From assembly GCA_007119005.1 (NCBI GenBank), contig SKQM01000223.1, positions 1-10,673 of the forward strand: a DNA stretch of 10,673 nt, in the 5' to 3' direction. Below the pieces are notes generated by a model, which was not told where the DNA came from, did no database searches, and was given only the letters and a program-made list of their open reading frames with translations. The stretch is from Thioalkalivibrio sp. Its GTDB lineage: Bacteria > Pseudomonadota > Gammaproteobacteria > Ectothiorhodospirales > Ectothiorhodospiraceae. Position 1 is the stretch's first letter; the number at the start of each line of letters is the position of its first letter. Of this stretch, positions 1 to 5,853 are shown one piece after another. A program made the translations under genes and the position numbers.

Positions 1-141
1 ATCCGCTCGCTCCGGCTTTGGCTTGGGTGGACGCTATTGCACCGCAGCAAAGGGGTATCTGTCCAGCGTCGCGTCTGCCGCGCGCGATTTTCGCGATAAA
101 GTTCTGAGTCTGTCCCGCCTCGATTCCCCAGGAGCCCGATC

Positions 142-507
142 ATGGTGCACGCCATCCTTGCCTTGCTGGTCTGCCAGTTGCTCGGCGAAGTCATCGTCCG
201 CGCCGCGGGAGTCCCGATCCCGGGCCCGGTGCTGGGCACACTGCTGATGCTGGTTGCCCTCGCCGCGCTGCGGGAGGTGCCCGACGAGCTGAATGCGGTG
301 GCGGCCGTCCTGCTTTCCCACCTGTCGCTGCTGTTCGTCCCGGCAGGTGTCGGGGTGATGCTGCACGTCGCGCGGATCAAGGCGGAGTGGCTGCCGCTGC
401 TGGCCGGACTCTTCGTCTCCACCGCGCTGACCATCGCGGTCACCGGGCTGGTCTTTTTCTGGGTGATGCGCAAGATGGGGCTGCAGGAAGCGGAGCAGAA
501 TCCGTGA
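142..507 (+). CDS. lrgA: CidA/LrgA family holin-like membrane protein
   Basis: A small integral membrane protein of 121 residues, the normal size for the CidA/LrgA family. It is almost wholly hydrophobic, with about four membrane segments (roughly residues 3-21, 27-44, 52-75 and 83-109). Family hallmarks are visible: VPIPGPVLG at 24-32 and LLFVPAGVGVM at 63-73. The start ATG has AGGAG at 130-134, seven bases upstream. The stop overlaps the GTG start of the LrgB gene (GTGA), so the two are probably translationally coupled and work together. Family knowledge: LrgA/LrgB and CidA/CidB have been linked to murein hydrolase control and cell death in Gram-positives, and more recently to export or uptake of small metabolites such as pyruvate or glycolate. 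Which substrate applies here cannot be read from the sequence. The E. coli counterpart is YohJ. Confidence 0.9.
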   Translation: MVHAILALLVCQLLGEVIVRAAGVPIPGPVLGTLLMLVALAALREVPDELNAVAAVLLSHLSLLFVPAGVGVMLHVARIKAEWLPLLAGLFVSTALTIAVTGLVFFWVMRKMGLQEAEQNP

Positions 508-1238
508 GCGGCCCGGTGGACGGAGCGGACCCCCTCGATCTGCTGTGGGTCTACCTGCAGCAGGAGCCACTGCTCTGGCTGACGGCCACGCTTGCGGCGT
601 ATGCGATCGGACACGCGCTGCACCGGGCGGCCGGCGGATCGCCGCTGGTCAATTCGGTGGCGGTGGCGATTGCGCTGCTGGTCGCGGTGCTGGTGGTCAC
701 CGGTACGAGTTATGCGACCTATTTCGACGGTGCCCAGTTCGTGCACTTCCTGCTCGGACCCGCGACGGTGCTGCTGGCCGTGCCGCTGTACCGGAACTTC
801 AATCGCGTGCGACGCCTGCTGGTGCCGATGCTGGCAGCGCTGCTGGCGGGGTCAGTCACTGCGGTGGTCTCGGCGGTCGCGGTCGCGGCCGCGCTCGGTG
901 GCAGCCGCGAGACCCTGCTCTCCCTGGCACCGAAATCGGCCACCACGCCGATTGCGATGGGCATTGCGGAGGAGCTCGGCGGCCTGGCCTCCCTGACCGC
1001 GACCCTGGTAATCGTCACCGGGATCATCGGGGCGATGATCGTCACGCCGCTGCTGAACGCGCTCAAGGTGACCGACTGGGCGGCCCGGGGCTTTGCGGTG
1101 GGTGTCGCCTCGCACGGCATCGGCGCGGCCCGCGCTTTCCAGGTGAACCAGCTGGCGGGCACCTTCGCAGGGATCGCGATGGCGCTGAATGCCTTGCTCA
1201 CCGCGCTGCTGGTGCCGCTGCTGGTCGGCTGGATCTGA
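504..1238 (+). CDS. lrgB: LrgB/CidB family membrane protein
   Basis: The partner of the preceding LrgA, 244 residues, a typical LrgB length. Signature segments are GPATVLLAVPLY (85-96), PKSATTPIAM (143-152) and SHGIGAARA (203-211), embedded in several long hydrophobic stretches. I chose the GTG at 504 rather than an earlier in-frame ATG at 387. The earlier start would run through the lrgA coding region and add an arginine-rich stretch unlike the family, whereas 504 gives the common GTGA overlap and is preceded by a purine-rich GGAAGCGGAG. Family knowledge: LrgB forms a membrane complex with LrgA, and plant homologues (PLGG1) carry glycolate and glycerate out of plastids. In an autotroph with Rubisco, a glycolate/glycerate role is attractive but is only inference. 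Transcription probably ends in the inverted repeat just downstream. Confidence 0.9.
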   Translation: MSGPVDGADPLDLLWVYLQQEPLLWLTATLAAYAIGHALHRAAGGSPLVNSVAVAIALLVAVLVVTGTSYATYFDGAQFVHFLLGPATVLLAVPLYRNFNRVRRLLVPMLAALLAGSVTAVVSAVAVAAALGGSRETLLSLAPKSATTPIAMGIAEELGGLASLTATLVIVTGIIGAMIVTPLLNALKVTDWAARGFAVGVASHGIGAARAFQVNQLAGTFAGIAMALNALLTALLVPLLVGWI

Positions 1239-1250
1239 AGGGCCGCCGGT

Positions 1251-1333
1251 GCGGGTGGATGATTCCGTTCATGGTTCGACAGGCTCACCACGAACGGAAT
1301 CATCCACCCGCCATTCGTGCCGAGCCTGTCGAA
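1251..1333. repeat. Compound inverted repeat between convergent genes
   Basis: A perfect 20-bp inverted repeat (1251-1270 and 1292-1311) encloses a 21-base loop. The loop and right arm (1275-1297) are in turn nearly complementary (20 of 23) to 1311-1333, so two mutually exclusive hairpins are possible. The core TTCGACAGGCTCACCACGAA is, to my knowledge, a widespread extragenic repeat in GC-rich proteobacteria. It lies between lrgB and the oppositely transcribed nuclease gene, so it may end transcription from both sides, although there is no run of T after the stem. Confidence 0.8.
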
Positions 1334-1353
1334 GGACATGGCTCGGTGTTTCT

Positions 1354-1992
1354 CTAGCCGCCATGCTCCAGCACCTCGGCGATGCGGGCGGCGCGTTCCG
1401 GGTCGATGCCGCCGACCGCAGCCAGCGCGTCGGCGTCTGCCGCGAGCACCTTGCGCGCGGAGCCGAAGTGCCGCAGCAATGCCTCTGCGCGGTCCGGGTC
1501 GATGCCGGGCAGGGCACCGAGCAGATACAGCTGGGCATCGCGCCGGATGGTGGGCTTGCCGGGGCGCTCGGCGGCCGCGGTGCCCTGTGCCGAAGCCAGC
1601 CCGAGCAGGTACACCAGCATGCCGCTGTTGTCCGGATCCGGGCTGGGCAGCACGGACACGCCGTGGCCCACGACCATCGTCGCCAGTGCCCGGTGGATGT
1701 CCAGGGCCTGCTGGTGAAAGCGCGCGGCGTAGAGGTCCCCCTCGATGATGTACACCACGCGGGAATGCTGGCTCTTGAGCTTGGCGACCTTGTCCCAGAG
1801 GCTCCGGTCCACCACGCTCAGGATCAGGTCGGTGGCCGATTTCCGTTCGACGATCAGGTCGCCCGGGAGCAGGTAGTCGCCGACGTCCATCTCGGCGAAT
1901 TCGAGCGTCACCCCGGTCAGGCCCTCCAGGCGTTTGATGATCCGGCCCTTCTCGCGGGTATCGACACGAATGTGCAGTTCAGGTGCGTTCAT
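1354..1992 (-). CDS. XPF/ERCC4-type nuclease with C-terminal helix-hairpin-helix motifs
   Basis: A 212-residue protein with an ERCC4 nuclease domain in the first ~135 residues and a helix-hairpin-helix region at the end. The metal-binding catalytic pattern is intact: D11-T-R-E14, GDY at 38-40 (D39), and the family signature ERKSATD at 49-55 (E49, R50, K51, D55). Two HhH-like units follow (about 157-178 and 182-208), each with a PGIDP or GGIDP turn. The layout matches the short, helicase-less XPF of some archaea. Known relatives cut branched DNA, such as flaps and fork junctions, on one strand and act as dimers. I start at the ATG at 1992 because GGGAG lies just upstream and residue 8 begins the conserved strand; an in-frame ATG 44 codons earlier adds unrelated sequence. 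It is monocistronic here and convergent with lrgB. Substrate and pathway are inferred from the family. Confidence 0.85.
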   Translation of the reverse strand: MNAPELHIRVDTREKGRIIKRLEGLTGVTLEFAEMDVGDYLLPGDLIVERKSATDLILSVVDRSLWDKVAKLKSQHSRVVYIIEGDLYAARFHQQALDIHRALATMVVGHGVSVLPSPDPDNSGMLVYLLGLASAQGTAAAERPGKPTIRRDAQLYLLGALPGIDPDRAEALLRHFGSARKVLAADADALAAVGGIDPERAARIAEVLEHGG

Positions 1993-2402
1993 TACGGCTC
2001 CCAGTGGGTACGAGGACTGCCATGGGTAACACAGACCGTGGCGCGCGAACACCGCGTGGAAGTGTGGATTGCCGGAAGCCCCGGTCCTGCGACATCCCTG
2101 CGCCTCGGGCGTGGTAGGATTCACCCTCGGCGGTAAGGTTTTCCGGTATCGGTGATGATGGCCCGTCGCCGGCGCGGACCGGCGACCGGTTCTGTGCAGG
2201 CACCGCCCGGTTGTCGCGTGGGCGTGCGGGTGTGCCTCCGGGGCGGGAAAACGGTATCATCCGCCGCCGCATCCGGCGGAACGTGTCGCAGTGCGGACCG
2301 GTATCGCCGAAGCATTCCCCGGCGCGGGGCCGTTCGCCCCGCTCACTCGTTCACGGCTCTGCGGACCCCTCTTCAGGAAGTCAACTTGGACCGGCTGTTC
2401 TG
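1993..2402. other. 410-base divergent intergenic region
   Basis: This gap lies between the divergent nuclease and csoS1D genes and must hold both promoters. I see no convincing coding region. TATCAT at 2255-2260, after GGGAAAACGG, could be a -10 element for csoS1D, but no good -35 sits 17 bases before it. A short GC-rich inverted repeat (CCGCC/GGCGG, 2264-2279) follows. An arginine-rich open frame (2152-2403) ends in TGATG over the csoS1D start. No clear operator was recognised. Confidence 0.5.
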
Positions 2403-3035
2403 ATGGATGCGCCCCTGATCTCACTGCGCACGTACGTGCATATCGACGCGTTGCAGCCGCAACTGGCGTCGTATATGGCGACGGTGTCGCAGGGATTTCT
2501 GCCCAAGCCCGGCGACTCCTGCCTCTGGCTGGAGGTGGAACCGGGCATGGCGATCCACCGGTTGACCGACGTCGCGCTGAAGGCCGCCCCGGTGCATCTG
2601 GGGGGACAGGTGATCGAGCGCGCTTTCGGGTCAATGAACATTCATCACCGGGATCAGGCCAGCGTGCAGGAAGCGTCCGATGTGGTGCTGCACTGGATGC
2701 GGTCGGAGGTGTCCGCGCGCAAGAACTGCCGGGTGGCCTGGCACGAGATCATCCGGGGCATCAATCCCGACCACGCGGTGCTGATCAACCGCCAGAACCG
2801 CAAGGGCTCGATGGTGCTCGCCGGCGAGAGCATCTTCATCCTCGAGACCGAGCCCGCAGGCTACATCATCTACGCCGCCAACGAGGCCGAAAAAGCCTCG
2901 AACATCACCCTGTGCGAGGCGCACGCGGTGGGCGCCTTCGGCCGCCTCACCCTCGCCGGCCGCGAAGGGGATATCGACATCGCCGCCCGCGCCGCGATGG
3001 ACGCGGTGGAACGCCTCAACCGCAACGCCAGCTGA
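2403..3035 (+). CDS. csoS1D: Alpha-carboxysome tandem-BMC shell protein CsoS1D
   Basis: A 210-residue protein matching CsoS1D, the pseudohexameric (BMC-T) shell protein of alpha-carboxysomes, which encapsulate Rubisco and carbonic anhydrase. It has two tandem BMC domains: about residues 5-100 and 105-207. The second ends in the classic BMC run [18 protein letters not shown] (178-195). The first contains ERAFGS at 72-77. The Glu-Arg pair there (E72, R73) corresponds to the pore-gating residues (E120/R121) described in the Prochlorococcus protein, whose trimers stack and open or close a large central pore. Other CsoS1D-like blocks are PKPGDSCLW (34-42), [13 protein letters not shown] (121-133) and [10 protein letters not shown] (145-154). 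The long N-terminal extension of cyanobacterial forms is absent. No strong ribosome site precedes the ATG; the nearest AGGAAG is about 22 bases away. No other cso, cbb or bicarbonate-transport gene lies in the window, so it is detached from any carboxysome operon here. Confidence 0.93.
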   Translation: MDAPLISLRTYVHIDALQPQLASYMATVSQGFLPKPGDSCLWLEVEPGMAIHRLTDVALKAAPVHLGGQVIERAFGSMNIHHRDQASVQEASDVVLHWMRSEVSARKNCRVAWHEIIRGINPDHAVLINRQNRKGSMVLAGESIFILETEPAGYIIYAANEAEKASNITLCEAHAVGAFGRLTLAGREGDIDIAARAAMDAVERLNRNAS

Positions 3036-3085
3036 TCCGGCGGCGCGGCGCCCCACCCCGAAGGATCAAACCGCAGGTGCCCTGT

Positions 3086-3184
3086 GGAGTGCGGCGGCTT
3101 GCCGCCGCTTTGCCCTGCAGAAGGCTCGCCCCTGCCGCGGAAGCAAGCTTCCGCGCGTGAAAGCGGGGTCAAGCCCCGCACTCC
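3086..3184. repeat. 99-bp MITE-like palindromic repeat element
   Basis: The ends are inverted: GGAGTGCGG at 3086-3094 and CCGCACTCC at 3176-3184. With the adjoining bases the terminal repeats extend to about 25 bp (ending in GCTTT/AAAGC). Three hairpins line up inside: 3091-3108 (GCGGCGGC-TT-GCCGCCGC), 3137-3154 (GCGGAAGC-AA-GCTTCCGC) and 3163-3179 (GCGGGG-TCAAG-CCCCGC). The left and right arms differ in bases yet each keeps its own pairing. I recall similar GGAGTGCGG...CCGCACTCC elements as dispersed repeats in many genomes. It carries no transposase and no credible gene. It lies between the convergent csoS1D and HIRAN genes and probably helps end transcription. Confidence 0.8.
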
Positions 3185-3278
3185 AAAGCACGAACGCAGC
3201 GCAGAAGACCGCGGACCGTCCAGCCGAGATAGCGGCATGGGCAACGATGGGTCCTGCGCGCTGCGCGCGATTTTCACA

Positions 3279-3677
3279 CTACCGGTTTCCGGTGAGGTAG
3301 AGGTCCAGGTCGATCCTCGCCCAGGGGTCGTCGGTTTCGCGCAACGTGTGGATGCGCGCGATGACCTCGGCACCGTGATCGAGCAGATCCGATGCGAGGA
3401 AGTTGTCGGTGCGCGGCAGGTATCCCAGGTGTTCGCCCAGCCAGTTGATGCGCACCGCGCGCGGGTCCACCGGGTTCGTCCGTTCGCGGCTGAGCAGCAG
3501 TGCCTGACCGGTGCGCAGGTAGGGCCAGAGACGGGCGGCCTCGTGGTGGTCGAAGCCGGCCAGCGGCAGCCGCTGCAGGTAGGTGCCCCTGCCGATGCCG
3601 CCGGAACGGGACGGGCGGGCATGGCGTGAAAGCAGTGGCGTGCGTCGGGCCTGAACGGGATGTTGGCGGAGGTTCAT
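3279..3677 (-). CDS. Stand-alone HIRAN-domain protein
   Basis: A 132-residue protein whose C-terminal ~100 residues form a HIRAN domain. Visible hallmarks are LLLSRERTNPVDPRAVRI (60-77), with the conserved R-E, N-P, D and A-V positions, then LGYLPR (84-89), N92 and the D-x-G-x-x-V-x-A pattern around 100-108. The first ~30 residues are basic and probably disordered. The start is supported by GAGGAA about seven bases upstream. Family knowledge: HIRAN in eukaryotic HLTF/Rad5 binds 3' ends of single-stranded DNA at stalled forks; bacterial stand-alone versions are common but mostly uncharacterised. It lies directly downstream of a WYL regulator on the same strand, separated by 88 bases that contain a predicted promoter and a palindrome. 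A DNA-binding or damage-response role is inference. There is no nuclease or helicase domain in the protein itself. Confidence 0.85.
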   Translation of the reverse strand: MNLRQHPVQARRTPLLSRHARPSRSGGIGRGTYLQRLPLAGFDHHEAARLWPYLRTGQALLLSRERTNPVDPRAVRINWLGEHLGYLPRTDNFLASDLLDHGAEVIARIHTLRETDDPWARIDLDLYLTGNR

Positions 3678-3706
3678 CGGGGATTCCTCGGTGTGGGCCT
3701 GCCGCA

Positions 3707-3735
3707 GTTATATCCCCGCCGGTGGCTCACAGAGT
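3707..3735 (-). promoter_or_regulatory. Candidate promoter of the HIRAN gene
   Basis: Read on the minus strand, TATAAC (plus 3707-3712) is a good -10 hexamer. Seventeen bases upstream sits ACTCTG (plus 3730-3735), a poor -35. The expected transcript would start near 3700 and give a leader of about 23 bases before the HIRAN start codon. The weak -35 coincides with the middle of a palindrome, which would fit a promoter that depends on a regulator. Confidence 0.4.
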
Positions 3736-3741
3736 GAGCCA
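3723..3741. promoter_or_regulatory. 19-bp palindrome, candidate operator for the WYL regulator
   Basis: TGGCTCACAGAGTGAGCCA is a perfect palindrome with 8-bp arms and a 3-base centre. It sits between the stop of the WYL regulator gene and the start of the HIRAN gene, centred on the predicted -35. Its size and symmetry suit a dimeric helix-turn-helix regulator, and the adjacent WYL protein is the obvious candidate. Binding is inference. No second copy was seen in the window, including upstream of the WYL gene. Confidence 0.45.
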
Positions 3742-3765
3742 GTGCGTCCGGCCGCGTGATTTTTT

Positions 3766-4740
3766 TCAGGCCGGTGGATCCGGGTACCGCTGCGTCGCCG
3801 ACCGCAGCCTGTCGGCCACCAGGCGGCGCAGGTCCGGCGGAGCGATCACCTCGACGTCCGGCCCGTACTTCATGATGTCCATCACCAGTTCGCGAGGGTC
3901 GGAGTAGGGCACCTGCAACTCGTAGGCGTCGTCCACCCAACGGCCGATCTGGTCCGGATGCCAACGTTCGTCGGCGACCCAGCGCGCGCGTTCCGCGGTG
4001 AAGCGCAGCACCGCCCAGGCTCGGGCGGCACCGGTGAAGATGCCGAAGCTGGCTCCGATGTGGTGATTCAGGTCCCGGTCGTCGCAGCCGTGGAACTCCG
4101 TCGCTGCTGGCTGGGCGTGCCGGATCCGGTCCAGCGCGAAGGTGCGCAGGGCACCGGCCTGATCGCAGTGGGCGATCACGTACCAGTTGTCCCGGTAGTG
4201 CACGAGGCGATAGGGGTGGACGGTGCGCGATCCGGGTGTGTCGCGCTCCCGTCCGTGGTAGCTGATCGTGATCGGGCGCTGCTCGAACACCGCACCGGAC
4301 AACTGCCCGAAGACGTCGGAATTCGCCCTGCGCAGCGCCATCGGCTGCAGGCACACCCGGCTGCTGACCAGCTCCGCACGCTGCCCACCCTCGCCGAGAA
4401 GTTTGCTGACCTTGGCCTTCAGTGGTCCGATGGCGGTGCCGAGAAGGCCCGGCTGCACGGTGTCCAGAAGCTGCTGCATCGCGAGCAGGGCGTGCAGCTC
4501 GGTCTCGTTGAACCAGATGCCGGGCAGTTCGAATTCCGGGGCATTGGGGTCGTAACGGTAGCCGTTGTAGCGCCGGTCATAGAGAATTGGCGCTTCCATG
4601 TGGTCGCGCAGGTAGCGGATATCCCGCTTGAGTGTCGCCGTGGAGATCTCCAGCTTCTCGCGCAGTGTGTCGATGTGGATGGGGTGCCGCGCGGCTCGCA
4701 GGAGGCCGTGCAGGTGGAACAGCCGGTCGGCACGGTTCAT
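3766..4740 (-). CDS. WYL-domain transcriptional regulator with N-terminal helix-turn-helix
   Basis: A 324-residue regulator with the usual three parts. Residues 1-65 are a DeoR-like winged helix-turn-helix, with the recognition helix around STATLKRDIRYLRD (33-46) and wing at YDRRYNGYRY (54-63). A linker helix region (78-135) follows. The WYL domain is at about 137-212, containing HPYRLVHYRDNWYVIAHCD (175-193; the W-Y-V at 186-188 gives the family name) and FALDRI (201-206). The C-terminal WCX extension occupies about 240-316. Length and order are typical. Family knowledge: WYL domains bind ligands, probably nucleic acids or nucleotides, and many such proteins (PafBC, CapW, BrxR, DriD) control DNA-damage or phage-defence genes. 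The start is supported by GAGGAG upstream. It lies 81 bases after the metallo-hydrolase gene, across a GC-rich hairpin, and just before the HIRAN gene, its likely target. Confidence 0.9.
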   Translation of the reverse strand: MNRADRLFHLHGLLRAARHPIHIDTLREKLEISTATLKRDIRYLRDHMEAPILYDRRYNGYRYDPNAPEFELPGIWFNETELHALLAMQQLLDTVQPGLLGTAIGPLKAKVSKLLGEGGQRAELVSSRVCLQPMALRRANSDVFGQLSGAVFEQRPITISYHGRERDTPGSRTVHPYRLVHYRDNWYVIAHCDQAGALRTFALDRIRHAQPAATEFHGCDDRDLNHHIGASFGIFTGAARAWAVLRFTAERARWVADERWHPDQIGRWVDDAYELQVPYSDPRELVMDIMKYGPDVEVIAPPDLRRLVADRLRSATQRYPDPPA

Positions 4741-4756
4741 GGATGAAGCTCCTCGC

Positions 4757-4799
4757 GGCCGCGGGGGGTGCCGGGCCCCGGGGGAGAGGCCCCGCGGCC
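4757..4799 (-). terminator. GC-rich hairpin between the MBL-fold and WYL genes
   Basis: GGCCGCGGGG at 4757-4766 and CCCCGCGGCC at 4790-4799 form a perfect 10-bp stem with a 23-base GC-rich loop. It follows the stop of the metallo-hydrolase gene and precedes the WYL start, so it may weaken read-through. No T-run follows in either direction, so a classical intrinsic terminator is not supported. Attenuation or a Rho-assisted end are alternatives. Confidence 0.4.
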
Positions 4800-4821
4800 C
4801 GATACCATCACCGCTTCTGGA

Positions 4822-5853
4822 TCAGAACGCCGCCATCTCGGCCTCGAGGTAGGCCAGGCTGATGTAACGGCCGATGTTGGCCTCGAAGCCGCGGGTTTCC
4901 TCGGCCTTGTCGGCCACGCGCGGGTCAGCCATCACCCGGGCACGCGCGCTTGCCATGTCCTCCATGTTCTCCACAGCCTCCATGCAGTTCTCGTAGATGC
5001 CGGCGAACAGTTCGCGATTCCACTGCATCAGGTCGTCGGTGGGGCGCCCGTGGCCGGGCACCCAGAGCTCGGAACCCGCCTCGGCCTTCAGGGCATCGAT
5101 GTAGTCGATCGAACCCTGGAACGAGCCGTCGTCCATGTTCGCGATCCGCCGCTCCATCGCCACGTCGCCGACGTAGGTGAGGCGGTCATTGACCACCTCC
5201 ACGCTGATGTCGCTGGGGGTATGCGCGACGCCGTAGTGGTGCATCCGCAGCAGCACGTCGCCGAACCGGAACTCGTCACCGTGGTTCATCTCGCGGTTGG
5301 GGGCAATCACGCGAGTACCCATGGTCGCCCCTTCGGTCCAGCGCTCCATCAGGCTGCGCCAAAGATCGCCCTGCACGCCTTCGATCTCCGCCTTCGTGTG
5401 CGGATGCGCGTAGATCGGGAGGTCCGGTCCGTACTCGTTCACGAAGGCGTGGTTCCCCAGCCAGTGGTCGCCGTGGTAATGCGAGACGAAGATCGCGACG
5501 ACCGGTTTGTCGGTAACGGTGCGGATCATGCGGATGGCCATCTCGCCGATCTGCAGCGAGCCGCCGCTGTCCAGGACCACCACGCCATCGTCGGTGATCA
5601 CGAAGGTGATGTTGCACATCATGCCCCGGTTCTGCGGGGTCGGGAAGACCTCCTCGGCGTGGACCATCCACACGTTTTCGCTTAGCTGCTCGGGCAGGAT
5701 GTCCGGAACCGGAGGGCCCTTCAGGAAGTCGTTGAGGTCTGCCGCGAACGCGGTGATCTGCGGCGCGGTGGCGATGACACCGGCCGTGGCGAGTGATCCG
5801 GCGCCGAGCTGCAGGAAACGGCGGCGGGACATACGGGGCGAGAAAGGCGGCAT
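4822..5853 (-). CDS. Tat-exported metallo-beta-lactamase-fold hydrolase
   Basis: A 343-residue periplasmic hydrolase of the metallo-beta-lactamase fold. The N-terminus is a twin-arginine signal: SRRRFLQ at 9-15, a hydrophobic stretch (16-37), and a likely cleavage after AFA at residue 37. The two-zinc site looks complete: HYHGDH at 125-130 (H125, H127, D129, H130), H211 in HTPSD, D230 in YVGD, and H268 in PGHGRP. A helical C-terminal extension (about 275-343) ends the protein. I chose the ATG at 5853 because GGAG lies about eight bases upstream and it gives a normal Tat leader; in-frame ATGs at 5931 and 5832 are alternatives. Overall it resembles SoxH and the metallo-hydrolases of quinoprotein relay systems, found in sulfur oxidisers and methylotrophs, but no sox or PQQ gene is nearby. 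The substrate is unknown. Confidence 0.85.
   Translation of the reverse strand: MPPFSPRMSRRRFLQLGAGSLATAGVIATAPQITAFAADLNDFLKGPPVPDILPEQLSENVWMVHAEEVFPTPQNRGMMCNITFVITDDGVVVLDSGGSLQIGEMAIRMIRTVTDKPVVAIFVSHYHGDHWLGNHAFVNEYGPDLPIYAHPHTKAEIEGVQGDLWRSLMERWTEGATMGTRVIAPNREMNHGDEFRFGDVLLRMHHYGVAHTPSDISVEVVNDRLTYVGDVAMERRIANMDDGSFQGSIDYIDALKAEAGSELWVPGHGRPTDDLMQWNRELFAGIYENCMEAVENMEDMASARARVMADPRVADKAEETRGFEANIGRYISLAYLEAEMAAF

Noticed and set aside
83..95. Small palindrome CGCGATTTTCGCG upstream of lrgA as an operator
   Set aside because: The arms are only 5 bp of CpG-rich sequence in a high-GC genome, so chance is likely; no promoter could be placed around it.
387..503. Earlier ATG start for the LrgB protein
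   Set aside because: It lies wholly within lrgA, encodes residues unlike LrgB, and the GTGA overlap at 504 is the normal arrangement.
2211..2402. Upstream extension of CsoS1D as a cyanobacterial-type N-terminal tail
   Set aside because: The residues are Arg/Gly/Pro-rich without resemblance to known CsoS1D extensions, and the conserved part begins right after the ATG at 2403.
3084..3629. Plus-strand open frame starting in the 99-bp repeat and crossing the HIRAN gene
   Set aside because: It starts inside a non-coding repeat and is antisense to a recognised HIRAN domain.
3748..3774. Inverted repeat CCGGCC/GGCCGG at the WYL stop as an intrinsic terminator
   Set aside because: The T-run lies in the loop rather than after the stem, so it does not have terminator form.
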